Both the position numbers and the translations under genes were made by a program. A stretch of DNA of 64,000 bases, taken from contig NZ_JARXWE010000003.1 in NCBI RefSeq assembly GCF_029893235.1, positions 1-64,000 of the forward strand, given 5' to 3'. How positions within the stretch are numbered: position 1 is the first letter of the stretch; each line of letters starts with the position of its first letter. This document shows positions 18,238-28,691 of this stretch, piece after piece. The notes beneath the pieces are model-generated. The model saw only the letters and a program-made list of their open reading frames with translations, had not been told where the DNA came from and did no database searches. The DNA comes from Dysgonomonas sp. PH5-45. Lineage in GTDB: Bacteria; Bacteroidota; Bacteroidia; Bacteroidales; Dysgonomonadaceae.

Positions 18238-18735
18238 TTAAGATTTTGATACCATAGCCTCGTCTACCAAACGGTCTATCATTGCCATTTGTTCCTTGTC
18301 GGTACGCAAGTTGTCGCGGAGAACTTTTTCGGCAACACCAACCGATAGTTCGGCAACCTGACGACGTATGTCCTTGATTGCCTCTTCTTTTTCAAGTTGT
18401 ATTTGCCTTCTTATTTCGTCCAGCTCCTTCTGGCCTTCGGTACGGGCCTGCTCGCGTGCTTCGTTTACAAGACGGGTTCTGGTATTTTCTGCATCATTTA
18501 AGATTTTCACCTGCTCGCTTCTTGCCGAAGCTATCATAGCTTCGCTCTCTTCTTTTATATTAGCCAATTGTTTGTTGGCTTCTTTGGCTGCGTCCAAAGA
18601 TTTTTCGATATACTCATTGCGGTTATCGACCATCTTTGTTATCACAGGGAATCCGAATTTCGCAAGAATGAAAAACACGATCCCGAATGACAAAAGCATC
18701 CAAAATAAAAGACCGACTTCAGGTTGTAAAAGCAT
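18238..18735 (-). CDS. atpF: ATP synthase F0 b subunit
   Basis: The peripheral stalk subunit has one N-terminal membrane helix (LLFWMLLSFGIVFFILAKFG) followed by a long charged coiled coil from residue 30 to about 140, rich in Glu, Lys, Ala and Arg. At 165 residues it has the standard length. It lies 21 bases after atpE and before atpH. Confidence 0.95.
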   Translation of the reverse strand: MLLQPEVGLLFWMLLSFGIVFFILAKFGFPVITKMVDNRNEYIEKSLDAAKEANKQLANIKEESEAMIASARSEQVKILNDAENTRTRLVNEAREQARTEGQKELDEIRRQIQLEKEEAIKDIRRQVAELSVGVAEKVLRDNLRTDKEQMAMIDRLVDEAMVSKS

Positions 18736-18756
18736 TTTTTATTAGTTTTCTTTGGT

Positions 18757-18996
18757 TTATATGATAAATCCGCAAACTACTACCGCAAACAAGGCAACCC
18801 CCTCGATAAGAGCCGCTGCAATAATCATAGACATACGGATGTCGCTACTTGCTTCTGGTTGACGAGCGATACCTTCCATTGCCGACGCACCGATTTTTCC
18901 GATACCAATAGCTGCTGCTATTGTTGCTAAACTTGCTCCAAGAGCTGCTCCTAAACTTGCTAAACCTGCTGCTTCTAATAAAACTGATAGTAACAT
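18757..18996 (-). CDS. atpE: ATP synthase F0 c subunit
   Basis: The 79-residue hairpin of two membrane helices forms the rotor ring. The loop has the conserved ARQPEA, and Glu65 in AALIEGVALFAVVV is the ion-carrying carboxylate. The residues that mark Na+-binding c subunits (a Gln in helix 1 and Ser/Thr directly after the Glu) are absent, since Gly follows Glu65, so proton coupling is the better inference. Helix 1 is Gly/Ala-rich as needed for ring packing. Confidence 0.96.
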   Translation of the reverse strand: MLLSVLLEAAGLASLGAALGASLATIAAAIGIGKIGASAMEGIARQPEASSDIRMSMIIAAALIEGVALFAVVVCGFII

Positions 18997-19056
18997 AATT
19001 CTTTGATTTTTAAGTATTGATTTTATTAATTTAATTTCTGATTTAGATTTTTTCCT

Positions 19057-20133
19057 TTAATGTTTTGCATGATGGGGTTCCACCTGCGCCAAACCGATAA
19101 ACACCGCCGAAAGCATAGTAAATACATAAGCTTGGATGTATGCCACAAGTATTTCTACCATGTTGATAAACACGGTTAACAATACCGACATAACACTCAT
19201 CGACGAATTTATGGCCGTACCCAACGATACGGTTACGAATACCAAACATACAAGACCCAACACAATAGAGTGACCGGCAAGTATATTGGCAAAAAGACGT
19301 ATCATCAAGGCAAAAGGTTTTGTAAATATACCTACAATCTCGATGACAGGCATAAGCGGAATGGGGAACTTAAGCCATGTAGGTACATCGGGCCAAAGTA
19401 TTTCCCTCCAGTACTCGCGCGAACCGAATACGTTTACCGTAAAGAACGTGAAAACCGCCAAAACCATAGTTACGGCTATGTTTCCCGTTACGTTCGCTCC
19501 AAAAGGGAAAATAGGAATCAAGCCCATAATATTATTGGTGAAAATAAAGAAAAATGCTGTCAGAAGATAAGGCGCAAATTTCTTGTAATTTTTACCAACA
19601 CATGGTTTAACAATGTCGTCGTTGACGCTCATTATGAACATTTCCATAAATCCGACAAACCCTTTTGCTACTTGCGGATTATCGGGCGTATTGTGTTTCT
19701 TATACCAACGAGCCACGCTTAGGATAATAGTAATGAGTACGATACTACTCAATATCAGAGCCATCGCATTCTTTGTAAGCGAAAAATCCCAAGGACGAAC
19801 TTCTTCGCCGGCAGCATTTTTCTCTACAATCTTGCCTCTGTAACTACCTTCCTGTGCAATATAAAAGCCGTTATATTCAACCGTTCCGTGATGAAAATTT
19901 GACGACATGAACACCTGCCAGCCACTATTCTCGCCTTTCACAATAACGGGCAGGGGAACAGATACTTCGCCCCAAAGATGCCAGTCGTACGAATCGCCAA
20001 GGTGGTCAAGAATCAGTTCTTTCACATTCAGTTCACCGCCTTCTTCTGTACTTCCTCCCGACGCCATAAGCGTTGTGTTGGCAACAAATATTGCGCACAA
20101 CAGCAAGAGTATATATTTAAATTGGCTATTCAT
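19057..20133 (-). CDS. atpB: ATP synthase F0 a subunit
   Basis: The proton-channel subunit has 358 residues, longer than the usual 250-270 because of an N-terminal signal-like helix (residues 6-25) and about 90 periplasmic residues (STEEGGELNVKELILDHLGD onward), a form typical of Bacteroidota. The essential arginine is visible in KPFALMIRLFANILAGHS, and the late helix has VAYIQAYVFTMLSAVFIGLA. The gene overlaps the end of the upstream membrane-protein gene by 8 bases. Confidence 0.96.
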   Translation of the reverse strand: MNSQFKYILLLLCAIFVANTTLMASGGSTEEGGELNVKELILDHLGDSYDWHLWGEVSVPLPVIVKGENSGWQVFMSSNFHHGTVEYNGFYIAQEGSYRGKIVEKNAAGEEVRPWDFSLTKNAMALILSSIVLITIILSVARWYKKHNTPDNPQVAKGFVGFMEMFIMSVNDDIVKPCVGKNYKKFAPYLLTAFFFIFTNNIMGLIPIFPFGANVTGNIAVTMVLAVFTFFTVNVFGSREYWREILWPDVPTWLKFPIPLMPVIEIVGIFTKPFALMIRLFANILAGHSIVLGLVCLVFVTVSLGTAINSSMSVMSVLLTVFINMVEILVAYIQAYVFTMLSAVFIGLAQVEPHHAKH

Positions 20134-20545
20134 TTTTTTCTTTATTTTTTTTTATATGCTTTTCTATTTTTACAAATAAAATCGATTCAACAAGCAAAAA
20201 CAAAAGATAGAAGGCCATGAAAACCGCCACAAAAGGCTTTATCATCTCTTTGCCCTCAATCACAACAAAAATACCGACAAATATGAGCGATACCGCTATT
20301 TTTATAACTTTGGTCAGCATATAAATCTGTTGCAATTGCTTCTTTTCTTTTTTGCGGCTGAAGGCCTCGACCATCGTCACCAACAGAAACTCCGTTATCA
20401 GAAAGAACGACAGTATGCCTACAAACCACTGTTGGCTGAATGTGGGAACAAAATAAAATGTAACGGCTCCTACCAAAGCCCCGATCATCATACCGGAAGC
20501 GATAATCGTAGTTATCAGTGTTGCTTTAAACAGGTCTTTTGCCAT
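20126..20545 (-). CDS. Small membrane protein of the atp operon (AtpI-like)
   Basis: The ATG at 20545 gives MAKDLFKATLITTIIASG and a 139-residue protein with four hydrophobic segments. These are about residues 9-30, 37-60, 80-98 and 105-125. Charged stretches lie between them (EAFSRKKEKKQLQQ) and at the C-terminus. An in-frame TTG two codons earlier is a less likely start. Its position between atpC and atpB, overlapping atpB by 8 bases, is that of AtpI-type assembly or Mg2+ uptake factors in other phyla. Sequence similarity to AtpI is weak by eye, so the name is by context. Confidence 0.7.
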   Translation of the reverse strand: MAKDLFKATLITTIIASGMMIGALVGAVTFYFVPTFSQQWFVGILSFFLITEFLLVTMVEAFSRKKEKKQLQQIYMLTKVIKIAVSLIFVGIFVVIEGKEMIKPFVAVFMAFYLLFLLVESILFVKIEKHIKKNKEKNE

Positions 20546-20557
20546 AAACAACTTTAA

Positions 20558-20806
20558 TTATTGCTCAACACAAACAGTAATCACATTCTGCTTCACCTCC
20601 ACAAAACCTCCGGATATTGTTACAGTCTCGGTAGTGTCTACACTTTTACCATAAACTATTTCTCCTGCTTGTAGCGATGAGATAAGCGGCGCATGGTTAT
20701 GATGTACACTGAAATTTCCTTCCGTACCGGGTAGCTTCACAAAGGTAGCTTTTCCTTGATACAGCGATTTTTCGGCCGATATTATTTTTAAATCCAGGTC
20801 TTTCAT
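20558..20806 (-). CDS. atpC: ATP synthase epsilon subunit, short form without C-terminal helices
   Basis: The 82-residue protein matches only the N-terminal beta-sandwich of epsilon (LDLKIISAEKSLYQGKATFV, PGTEGNFSVHHNHAPLISSL, ISGGFVEVKQNVITV). The usual 130-140-residue form adds a two-helix C-terminal domain that brakes the enzyme; that is absent, and the frame stops cleanly at VCVEQ. Short epsilon is, from memory, common in Bacteroidota. It sits 40 bases after atpD. Confidence 0.93.
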   Translation of the reverse strand: MKDLDLKIISAEKSLYQGKATFVKLPGTEGNFSVHHNHAPLISSLQAGEIVYGKSVDTTETVTISGGFVEVKQNVITVCVEQ

Positions 20807-20846
20807 CTTAATATTTATTTTTCAGGATGTTGTGAATCAAGGGCTC

Positions 20847-22723
<1,877 letters not shown>

Positions 22724-23917
22724 ATGGGAAGAGTTCTTATTATTGGGGCGGGTGGCGTTGGCACAGTTGTTGCCCACAAGGTAGCCCAAAACAAAGACGT
22801 GTTTACTGACATTATGTTAGCCAGCCGTACTAAATCGAAATGCGATGCTATTGCCGAAAAAATAGGAGGAGGCCTTATCAAAACCGCCCAAGTGGATGCT
22901 GATAATGTGGAAGACCTGAAAGCCTTATTTAATTCGTTCAAACCCGAACTGGTTATTAATGTAGCTTTACCTTATCAGGATTTAACTATAATGGATGCCT
23001 GTCTGGCTTGTGGCGTTAACTATCTGGATACGGCAAACTACGAACCTAAAGACGAAGCCAAATACGAGTATAAATGGCAATGGGCATATCAAGACCGTTT
23101 CAGAGAAGCTGGCCTGACTGCTATTTTGGGATGCGGATTCGACCCCGGAGTAACCAGCGTATTTACGGCTTATGCGGCAAAGCACCATTTTGACGAAATG
23201 CACACCCTCGATATTGTAGACTGCAATGCGGGCGATCACGGGAAAGCTTTCGCTACAAATTTCAATCCCGAAATCAATATACGCGAAGTAACCCAAAAAG
23301 GTAAATACTGGAAAGACGGCAAATGGGTGGAAACAGAACCACACGAAATACACATGCCACTCAATTATCCCAACATAGGGCCTAAGGAATCATATCTGAT
23401 TTATCACGAAGAATTGGAGTCGCTTGTCAAAAATTTCCCTACACTGAAGCAAGCACGCTTCTGGATGACCTTCGGACAGGAATATCTTACTCATTTGCGT
23501 GTAATACAGAATATAGGTATGGCACGTATCGACCCTATTATATATAATGGTGTAGAAATTGTGCCTATTCAGTTCTTGAAAGCGGTTCTTCCCGATCCGG
23601 GCGAACTGGGAGAAAACTACACCGGCGAAACATCTATCGGTTGCCGCATTCGTGGTGTGAAAGATGGAAAGGAACGGACGTATTATATATATAACAACTG
23701 TTCGCATCGGGCGGCCTACGAAGAAACAGGAGCGCAAGGGGTTAGTTATACAACCGGTGTTCCGGCAACAATAGGGGCCATGATGTTCATGAAAGGCTTG
23801 TGGCGTAAACCGGGAGTATTTAATGTAGAAGAATTCAATCCCGATCCTTTTATGGAACAACTGAACAAACAAGGCTTGCCTTGGCACGAATTGTTCGACA
23901 TTGATATCGAACTTTAA
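22724..23917 (+). CDS. Carboxynorspermidine/carboxyspermidine dehydrogenase (saccharopine dehydrogenase family)
   Basis: The 397-residue enzyme begins MGRVLIIGAGGVGTVVAHKV, a Rossmann GxGGVG NAD(P) site. It continues with the saccharopine-dehydrogenase-like ALPYQDLTIMDACLACGVNYLDTANYE and GCGFDPGVTSVFTAYAAKH. The length and the C-terminal pattern SHRAAYEETGAQGVSYTTGVPA fit the branch that reductively condenses aspartate semialdehyde with a diamine to make carboxy(nor)spermidine; this route makes spermidine in gut Bacteroidales. The decarboxylase partner is not in the window. The ATG at 22724 is preferred to an in-frame TTG at 22715. A strong terminator follows. Confidence 0.88.
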   Translation: MGRVLIIGAGGVGTVVAHKVAQNKDVFTDIMLASRTKSKCDAIAEKIGGGLIKTAQVDADNVEDLKALFNSFKPELVINVALPYQDLTIMDACLACGVNYLDTANYEPKDEAKYEYKWQWAYQDRFREAGLTAILGCGFDPGVTSVFTAYAAKHHFDEMHTLDIVDCNAGDHGKAFATNFNPEINIREVTQKGKYWKDGKWVETEPHEIHMPLNYPNIGPKESYLIYHEELESLVKNFPTLKQARFWMTFGQEYLTHLRVIQNIGMARIDPIIYNGVEIVPIQFLKAVLPDPGELGENYTGETSIGCRIRGVKDGKERTYYIYNNCSHRAAYEETGAQGVSYTTGVPATIGAMMFMKGLWRKPGVFNVEEFNPDPFMEQLNKQGLPWHELFDIDIEL

Positions 23918-23940
23918 TAGCCTAACCGACAGGATATAAA

Positions 23941-23977
23941 AAAACGCCTCTTGCTTTTTTAGTTTAGAGGCGTTTTT
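23941..23977 (+). terminator. Intrinsic terminator
   Basis: AAAACGCCTCT pairs with AGAGGCGTTTT, followed by T residues, 24 bases after the dehydrogenase stop. Confidence 0.88.
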
Positions 23978-24242
23978 CGTTACAAGAACCTACCTTTTTC
24001 GAGGTATTTTGAAATACTTTATATTCAATCTCCCCTCCTGCAAATCAAATTGATTTTTGTTTATGATGTATTTGCAAAAATTATCTTAAAAAAACTTTTC
24101 AACATCAAAAAAACTCCAAAAAGCCTATCTATAGAGGGTTTCAAGAAATATAAGGAGTTTGTGACAGTTGATTACAAAACTGAAATTCCGGATTTTTACT
24201 ATTTTTTACGTTTAGTATGAGGGTTTTGACAATATAAATACC

Positions 24243-24250
24243 TATATTTG
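24243..24250 (+). promoter_or_regulatory. -7 box TATATTTG for a candidate small RNA
   Basis: A full TAnnTTTG match with no annotated gene behind it. A TTTTG lies upstream at 24224-24228, but its spacing of 14 bases is shorter than the usual 19-21. Confidence 0.4.
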
Positions 24251-24256
24251 TATGCG

Positions 24257-24344
24257 CTTTTCAAGCGTCATATCAACACTATACAATAACGAAGAGAATT
24301 ATCTTAGAGAGGAGTTAGCCGTGAGGCTCACTCCTTTTGCTTTT
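24257..24344 (+). ncRNA. Candidate small RNA, about 88 nt
   Basis: The predicted start lies just after the -7 box. The end is a strong hairpin at 24311-24334: GGAGT and AGCC pair with GGCT and ACTCC around a GTGA loop, with one mismatch between the two stem parts. TTTTGCTTTT follows. The RNA is independent of any adjacent gene: folA is on the other strand and the upstream dehydrogenase already has a terminator. I do not recognise a known family. It could instead be an attenuated leader whose gene is lost. Confidence 0.4.
24311..24344 (+). terminator. Terminator hairpin of the candidate small RNA
   Basis: GGAGTTAGCC GTGA GGCTCACTCC folds into a stem of nine pairs with one T/C mismatch, followed by TTTTGCTTTT. 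Confidence 0.55.
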
Positions 24345-24431
24345 ACAAAGCACTCTTTAGATATATTATCATCCGTGGGTATCTTTATTATAAATCGAAA
24401 ATAAATATTTCAGATTATAACGAAATTGATA

Positions 24432-24929
24432 TTACTGTATGCGTTGGTACACTATAAATGTATGATTATACATATTTTTCTCGTCTTTCGGGTTTTCTGT
24501 TCTGGATATTTCCTTCCATTTTGTTAAATCCAAGTTAGAAAAAAAGACATCTGCCTCATCAAAAACGTGATCTATTATTGTTAAATATAGTTTATCGGCA
24601 AGGTCTATCGTTTCGTTATATACCGAAGCCCCTCCCATGATAAAAACTTCGTTTTCGTTTTCGCAAAGGCCAAAAGCTTCATCTATATTATGACAGGTTT
24701 CGCATCCGGGAAAAACCATATTTTTATTGCGGGTGATGACTATATTACGCCTGTTAGGCAATGCTCCTTTGGGTAACGATTCAAAAGTCTTCCGCCCCAT
24801 AATGACGGTGTGCCCGTTGGTAACGGTTTTAAAATATTTTAAATCGTTTGGCAGATAGCACAGCAAGTTATTATTCTGCCCTATGGCTTTGTTCCGGTCA
24901 ACGGCAACTATAATAGATTTTATAGACAT
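24432..24929 (-). CDS. folA: Dihydrofolate reductase
   Basis: The enzyme reduces dihydrofolate to tetrahydrofolate with NADPH. The 165-residue protein starts MSIKSIIVAVDRNKAIGQNN and has the catalytic acidic residue in LPNDLKYFK, the NADPH-binding GHTVIMGRKTFESLP, PNRRNIVITR and the late FIMGGASVYNETI. The Trp usual in the LLxWLPxDL active-site segment is a Tyr here (LLCYLPNDL). The frame stays open to 24977, but the -7 box TATCTTTG at 24950-24957 lies inside that extension, so the ATG at 24929 is the start, with a leader of about 14 bases. It is a single-gene unit. Confidence 0.95.
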   Translation of the reverse strand: MSIKSIIVAVDRNKAIGQNNNLLCYLPNDLKYFKTVTNGHTVIMGRKTFESLPKGALPNRRNIVITRNKNMVFPGCETCHNIDEAFGLCENENEVFIMGGASVYNETIDLADKLYLTIIDHVFDEADVFFSNLDLTKWKEISRTENPKDEKNMYNHTFIVYQRIQ

Positions 24930-24949
24930 ATTACTTTTTTGAATCCGAG

Positions 24950-24957
24950 CAAAGATA
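24950..24957 (-). promoter_or_regulatory. -7 box TATCTTTG of folA
   Basis: A full consensus match about 20 bases upstream of the folA ATG on the minus strand; it decides between two possible starts. Confidence 0.6.
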
Positions 24958-25046
24958 TTTAAAATAACAGTAATCAATATCGTTTTTAAAGATGCTGTAA
25001 AACCAGTATTTATAATTCTCTTTTTTAAACATAGTCTATTTTATCT

Positions 25047-25054
25047 TATCTTTG
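25047..25054 (+). promoter_or_regulatory. -7 box TATCTTTG of prfC
   Basis: A full consensus match 47 bases upstream of the ATG at 25102, with a purine-rich AGCAGGAGA between. Confidence 0.6.
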
Positions 25055-25101
25055 CACCTTGAATTTAAAAAGACTTGCGTAAGCAGGAGATTGTATTGTT
25101 T

Positions 25102-26682
25102 ATGAGCGATTTAGAAAAAGAGATAAAAAGAAGGCGTACTTTTGCCATTATTAGCCATCCGGATGCCGGTAAAACAACACTTACCGAAAAACTATTGTTG
25201 TTCGGAGGGGCTATCCATGTGGCAGGAGCTGTAAAGTCGAATAAAATAAAGAAAACCGCTACATCCGACTGGATGGAAATAGAAAAACAACGTGGGATTT
25301 CGGTTGCAACTTCGGTTATGGGATTTGAGTATGGCGGATATAAGATCAATATTCTGGATACCCCCGGTCACCAAGATTTTGCGGAAGACACTTACCGCAC
25401 CTTAACGGCAGTAGATAGTGTTATAATTGCTGTCGATGTGGCAAAGGGTGTTGAAGCCCAAACACGTAAACTGATGGAAGTGTGCCGTATGCGCAACACC
25501 CCGGTGATGATTTTCATAAACAAGATGGACCGCGACGGGAAAGACCCTTTCGATTTGCTTGACGAACTGGAAGAAGAACTGAAAATAAAAGTCCGTCCTT
25601 TGAGTTGGCCTATCGACAGCGGACAAAGCTTTAAAGGTGTATACAATATATATGAGCAAAAACTGAATCTTTATACACCAAGCAAGCAAACCGTTACCGA
25701 AAACATAGAGTTTAAGGATATCAGCAGCCCCGAACTTGAGTCGCACATCGGCGATAGCCTTGCCGCCAAACTACGTGAAGATATTGAATTGATTGAAGGG
25801 GTTTACCCTGAGTTGGATATAAATACTTACCTTGATGGTGAGGTTGCCCCTGTGTTTTTTGGTTCGGCCTTGAATAACTTTGGGGTAAAAGAATTATTGG
25901 ATTGCTTCGTTAAGATAGCCCCCTCGCCACGACCTGTGGAAGCGGTTGAAAGAGAAATAAACCCGATGGAAGATGCTTTTTCGGGTTTCATCTTTAAAAT
26001 TCACGCCAATATGGACCCGAACCACCGCTCGTGTATAGCTTTCGTTAAGATATGCTCGGGACGATTTGAACGTAACGCCAATTACAAACACATCCGTTTT
26101 AACAGACAGATGCGCTTTTCGGCCCCTACGGCATTTATGGCTCAGAAAAAAGAAACGGTAGACGAAGCCTTTGCCGGAGATATTATCGGTTTGCCTGATA
26201 CGGGTAACTTTAAGATAGGCGATACGCTTACTTCGGGCGAAGAGATTCACTTCAAAGGTCTGCCCAGTTTTTCGCCCGAAATGTTTAAATATATCGAGAA
26301 TGCCGACCCTATGAAAACAAAACAACTCCAAAAAGGTATCGACCAACTTATGGATGAAGGGGTGGCACAGTTGTTTGTTAACCAATTTAATGGACGTAAA
26401 ATTATTGGGACTGTCGGGCAATTACAGTTCGAGGTTATTCAGTACCGCTTGTTGCACGAGTATGGGGCACAGTGTAAATGGGATCCTATCAACCTCTACA
26501 AAGCTTGCTGGATTGAAAGCGATAATGCCGAAGAATTGGAAAACTTCAAAAAGCGGAAAGCACAATACATGGCCAAAGATAAAGAAGGCAGGGATGTATT
26601 TTTAGCCGATTCTAATTACGTGCTGATGATGGCGCAACAGGATTTTAAAGATATACGTTTTCATTTCACATCAGAATTTTAA
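25102..26682 (+). CDS. prfC: Peptide chain release factor 3 (GTPase)
   Basis: RF3 removes RF1/RF2 from the ribosome after peptide release. The 526-residue protein has G1 [20 protein letters not shown], the G2/G3 region [15 protein letters not shown] and [16 protein letters not shown], and G4 [20 protein letters not shown]. Its C-terminal half is RF3-specific ([38 protein letters not shown]). That separates it from EF-G, which is longer. The ATG at 25102 gives [20 protein letters not shown], matching the family; the frame is open to 25075. A glycosyltransferase gene follows after 5 bases. Confidence 0.97.
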   Translation: MSDLEKEIKRRRTFAIISHPDAGKTTLTEKLLLFGGAIHVAGAVKSNKIKKTATSDWMEIEKQRGISVATSVMGFEYGGYKINILDTPGHQDFAEDTYRTLTAVDSVIIAVDVAKGVEAQTRKLMEVCRMRNTPVMIFINKMDRDGKDPFDLLDELEEELKIKVRPLSWPIDSGQSFKGVYNIYEQKLNLYTPSKQTVTENIEFKDISSPELESHIGDSLAAKLREDIELIEGVYPELDINTYLDGEVAPVFFGSALNNFGVKELLDCFVKIAPSPRPVEAVEREINPMEDAFSGFIFKIHANMDPNHRSCIAFVKICSGRFERNANYKHIRFNRQMRFSAPTAFMAQKKETVDEAFAGDIIGLPDTGNFKIGDTLTSGEEIHFKGLPSFSPEMFKYIENADPMKTKQLQKGIDQLMDEGVAQLFVNQFNGRKIIGTVGQLQFEVIQYRLLHEYGAQCKWDPINLYKACWIESDNAEELENFKKRKAQYMAKDKEGRDVFLADSNYVLMMAQQDFKDIRFHFTSEF

Positions 26683-26687
26683 TACAC

Positions 26688-27473
26688 ATGATTTCTGTAA
26701 TCATATCTTTTTACAAACGTTTGGATAATCTAGAAATGATTCTTCGTAGACTTAGTATGCAAAGCGAGAAAGATTTTGAAGTAATAGTTTCGGAGGATGA
26801 CAATGCGCAAACAACTATAGACTATTTGAAAGATGCTCGTAAAAGATTCGACTTTACGATAAAGCATATAAGTCAAGAAGACAAAGGTTTTAGAAAAAAC
26901 AAGGCGTTAAATCAGTCAATAAAAATTTCGGAAGGAGAATACTTGGTCTTTTTGGATGGAGATTGTATCCCTCATATCGAATGGTTGAAAGGGTACAAAA
27001 AATGGTTAAAACCCAAAACTGTTTGTCTTGGTAGACGATGTTATTTGGATGAAGCTATAACCAATAGGATATATGAAACTAAAGGGAAAAGGATACCCTT
27101 CTATTATGTTTTGCTTCATACCAAACGTTTAACTAATGCCTTTTATCTGCCATTCTTAGACCCTGGAAAACCTAAACGAAAAATTATAGGATGCAACTGG
27201 GGAGTACACAAGCAAAGCCTGATAGATATTAATGGTTTTGATGAAGATTATGAGGTTGCAAGTGTAGGCGAAGATATGGATGTTGATTATCGTTTCAGAC
27301 ATACAGATGTTATCTTTAAGAATATTAAACACTCGGTAGTCACTTTGCACCTTTGGCATAAAGCCAACTATAAACCGGAAGATGTAAAAAAAGCCAAAGC
27401 AATCTGGGCAAAAAAGAAAGAAGAAGGCCTGGTTTTCTGCAAAAACGGCTTGATTAAAAACAAGGACAATTAA
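26688..27473 (+). CDS. Family 2 glycosyltransferase
   Basis: The 261-residue protein opens with the GT-A nucleotide-sugar fold (MISVIISFYKRLDNLEMILR, VIVSEDDN), has the metal-binding D-x-D as FLDGDCIPH, and near residue 200 carries GFDEDYEVASVGEDMDVDYR. That last element resembles the C-terminal galactosyltransferase-like domain with the catalytic ED pair. No membrane segments are present, so it is a cytoplasmic or peripheral enzyme, probably in surface polysaccharide or LPS glycosylation; donor and acceptor cannot be told. It starts 5 bases after prfC and is likely cotranscribed with it, and is convergent with the acyltransferase gene. Confidence 0.88.
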   Translation: MISVIISFYKRLDNLEMILRRLSMQSEKDFEVIVSEDDNAQTTIDYLKDARKRFDFTIKHISQEDKGFRKNKALNQSIKISEGEYLVFLDGDCIPHIEWLKGYKKWLKPKTVCLGRRCYLDEAITNRIYETKGKRIPFYYVLLHTKRLTNAFYLPFLDPGKPKRKIIGCNWGVHKQSLIDINGFDEDYEVASVGEDMDVDYRFRHTDVIFKNIKHSVVTLHLWHKANYKPEDVKKAKAIWAKKKEEGLVFCKNGLIKNKDN

Positions 27474-27504
27474 TATTACACAGAAGAAACGAAGGTAATC
27501 TCCG

Positions 27505-28620
27505 TTAAGATTCCTTCTTATCCATGGTCTTTATTATCTGTCTTCCTATATTCTGCCCTTTTACTTCGATATACTTGTAGGTAATGCTTGATACAAGATA
27601 AGTTATCAAAGATACAAGTAGATACATCAATACAAAATTGAGAAGCGATGTGTATATATCATTTACACCGAACAAGTAATTAAACCCAATATTGTTGAGA
27701 GCGTGAATGATTGCGAAGTGTACTAAGTACATACTGAAACTTACTTTCCCTACTTTTGCCAGAACTTTGTTTGATAATATTTTGAAAGGTTTTCTTGCTT
27801 GTATTACAACAAGGATAAGCAGTATCAAAGAAAACAGAAGATGTTTGGGTATGGGCATAAAGAAGAAAAAGAAGACAAATGCCGCCAACATCAATGCTAA
27901 CGTAGATCTTCTGATTGGTTCTTCGTTGTTGTTCAATATCCTATAACAAAGAAATCCAAGTGTAAACACCGGAAACTGAACAAAAAAATTGAATACCGCA
28001 AAACCATCATCACTGTTCTGCTGCACAGTATCGGGTATGAGGTAATAGCATGCAATACTGCTTATTATAGCACCCACCACAAACGCGATTGCCGCAAAGC
28101 TAATACTTTTGTTTACATTACTTATTTTACTGCATAAGAACGGGACAAACAGATAGAAAATAAACTCAACAGAGACAGACCAACCACCAGGCACATACAG
28201 GTTTGCGTAAAAAGGAAACAAGGAATTAACAAACAGAATACTGCTTAGTAATGCTTTTAGTGGTATAAGTGAAAAATCGAGATTTGAGAAATCAAAACCA
28301 ATAAATTGATCGAAAGTAAAATATATTATAGCCAGATAATACATGGGAGCAATCCTGAAAAAACGGCGGATAAAGAATTTTTTCACAGGTTGTGTTTCTC
28401 CTTTACGATTGTTGTGCGACATAAAAAGGGTCAGTGCGCTAACAATAAAAAACAATTGCACCCCATACCGTCCGGCAGATATGATACGACAAAGCCATTC
28501 CGGATAATGATACTGAATCTCATCCTGAGGTAACAACATGTTTCCGATGTGTACCAATATCACCATCAAAACGGCAATACCGCGCAGGCTATCTATGTAT
28601 TCGTATTTTTTAGGTTCCAA
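27505..28620 (-). CDS. Membrane acyltransferase, acyltransferase-3 (OafA-like) family
   Basis: The 371-residue protein has about ten membrane segments and starts with the family motif YEYIDSLRGIAVLMVILVHIGN, containing the conserved Arg and the catalytic His. A second family element is IRRFFRIAPMYYLAI with the R-R-x-x-R-I-x-P pattern. Such enzymes O-acetylate or otherwise acylate surface polysaccharides or lipids; the target is unknown. It follows the L,D-transpeptidase at 28692 on the same strand after 71 bases. It could modify the same envelope layer, but that is inference. Confidence 0.88.
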   Translation of the reverse strand: MEPKKYEYIDSLRGIAVLMVILVHIGNMLLPQDEIQYHYPEWLCRIISAGRYGVQLFFIVSALTLFMSHNNRKGETQPVKKFFIRRFFRIAPMYYLAIIYFTFDQFIGFDFSNLDFSLIPLKALLSSILFVNSLFPFYANLYVPGGWSVSVEFIFYLFVPFLCSKISNVNKSISFAAIAFVVGAIISSIACYYLIPDTVQQNSDDGFAVFNFFVQFPVFTLGFLCYRILNNNEEPIRRSTLALMLAAFVFFFFFMPIPKHLLFSLILLILVVIQARKPFKILSNKVLAKVGKVSFSMYLVHFAIIHALNNIGFNYLFGVNDIYTSLLNFVLMYLLVSLITYLVSSITYKYIEVKGQNIGRQIIKTMDKKES

Positions 28621-28691
28621 GTAAGCAGGTGTTTTTTGTTTATAAAAGTTTGGTAATATATATCCTCCGATTATGCTTTATATACGCAATT

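Larger units (their letters stand above)
23978..24431. other. Intergenic region holding a candidate small RNA
   Basis: No confident protein gene is seen. A -7 box and a terminator-like hairpin define a possible short transcript on the plus strand at 24257-24344. A 50-codon frame from the ATG at 24252 to 24404 crosses that hairpin but begins upstream of the predicted transcript start and looks non-coding. Confidence 0.5.

Noticed and set aside
24252-24404. 50-codon frame over the candidate small RNA
   Set aside because: It starts only two bases after the -7 box, before the predicted transcript start, and runs through the terminator hairpin; no ribosome site or family likeness.
27492-27518. 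Hairpin between the convergent glycosyltransferase and acyltransferase genes
   Set aside because: The short stem overlaps the acyltransferase stop and has no U-run in either direction, so I do not call a terminator.
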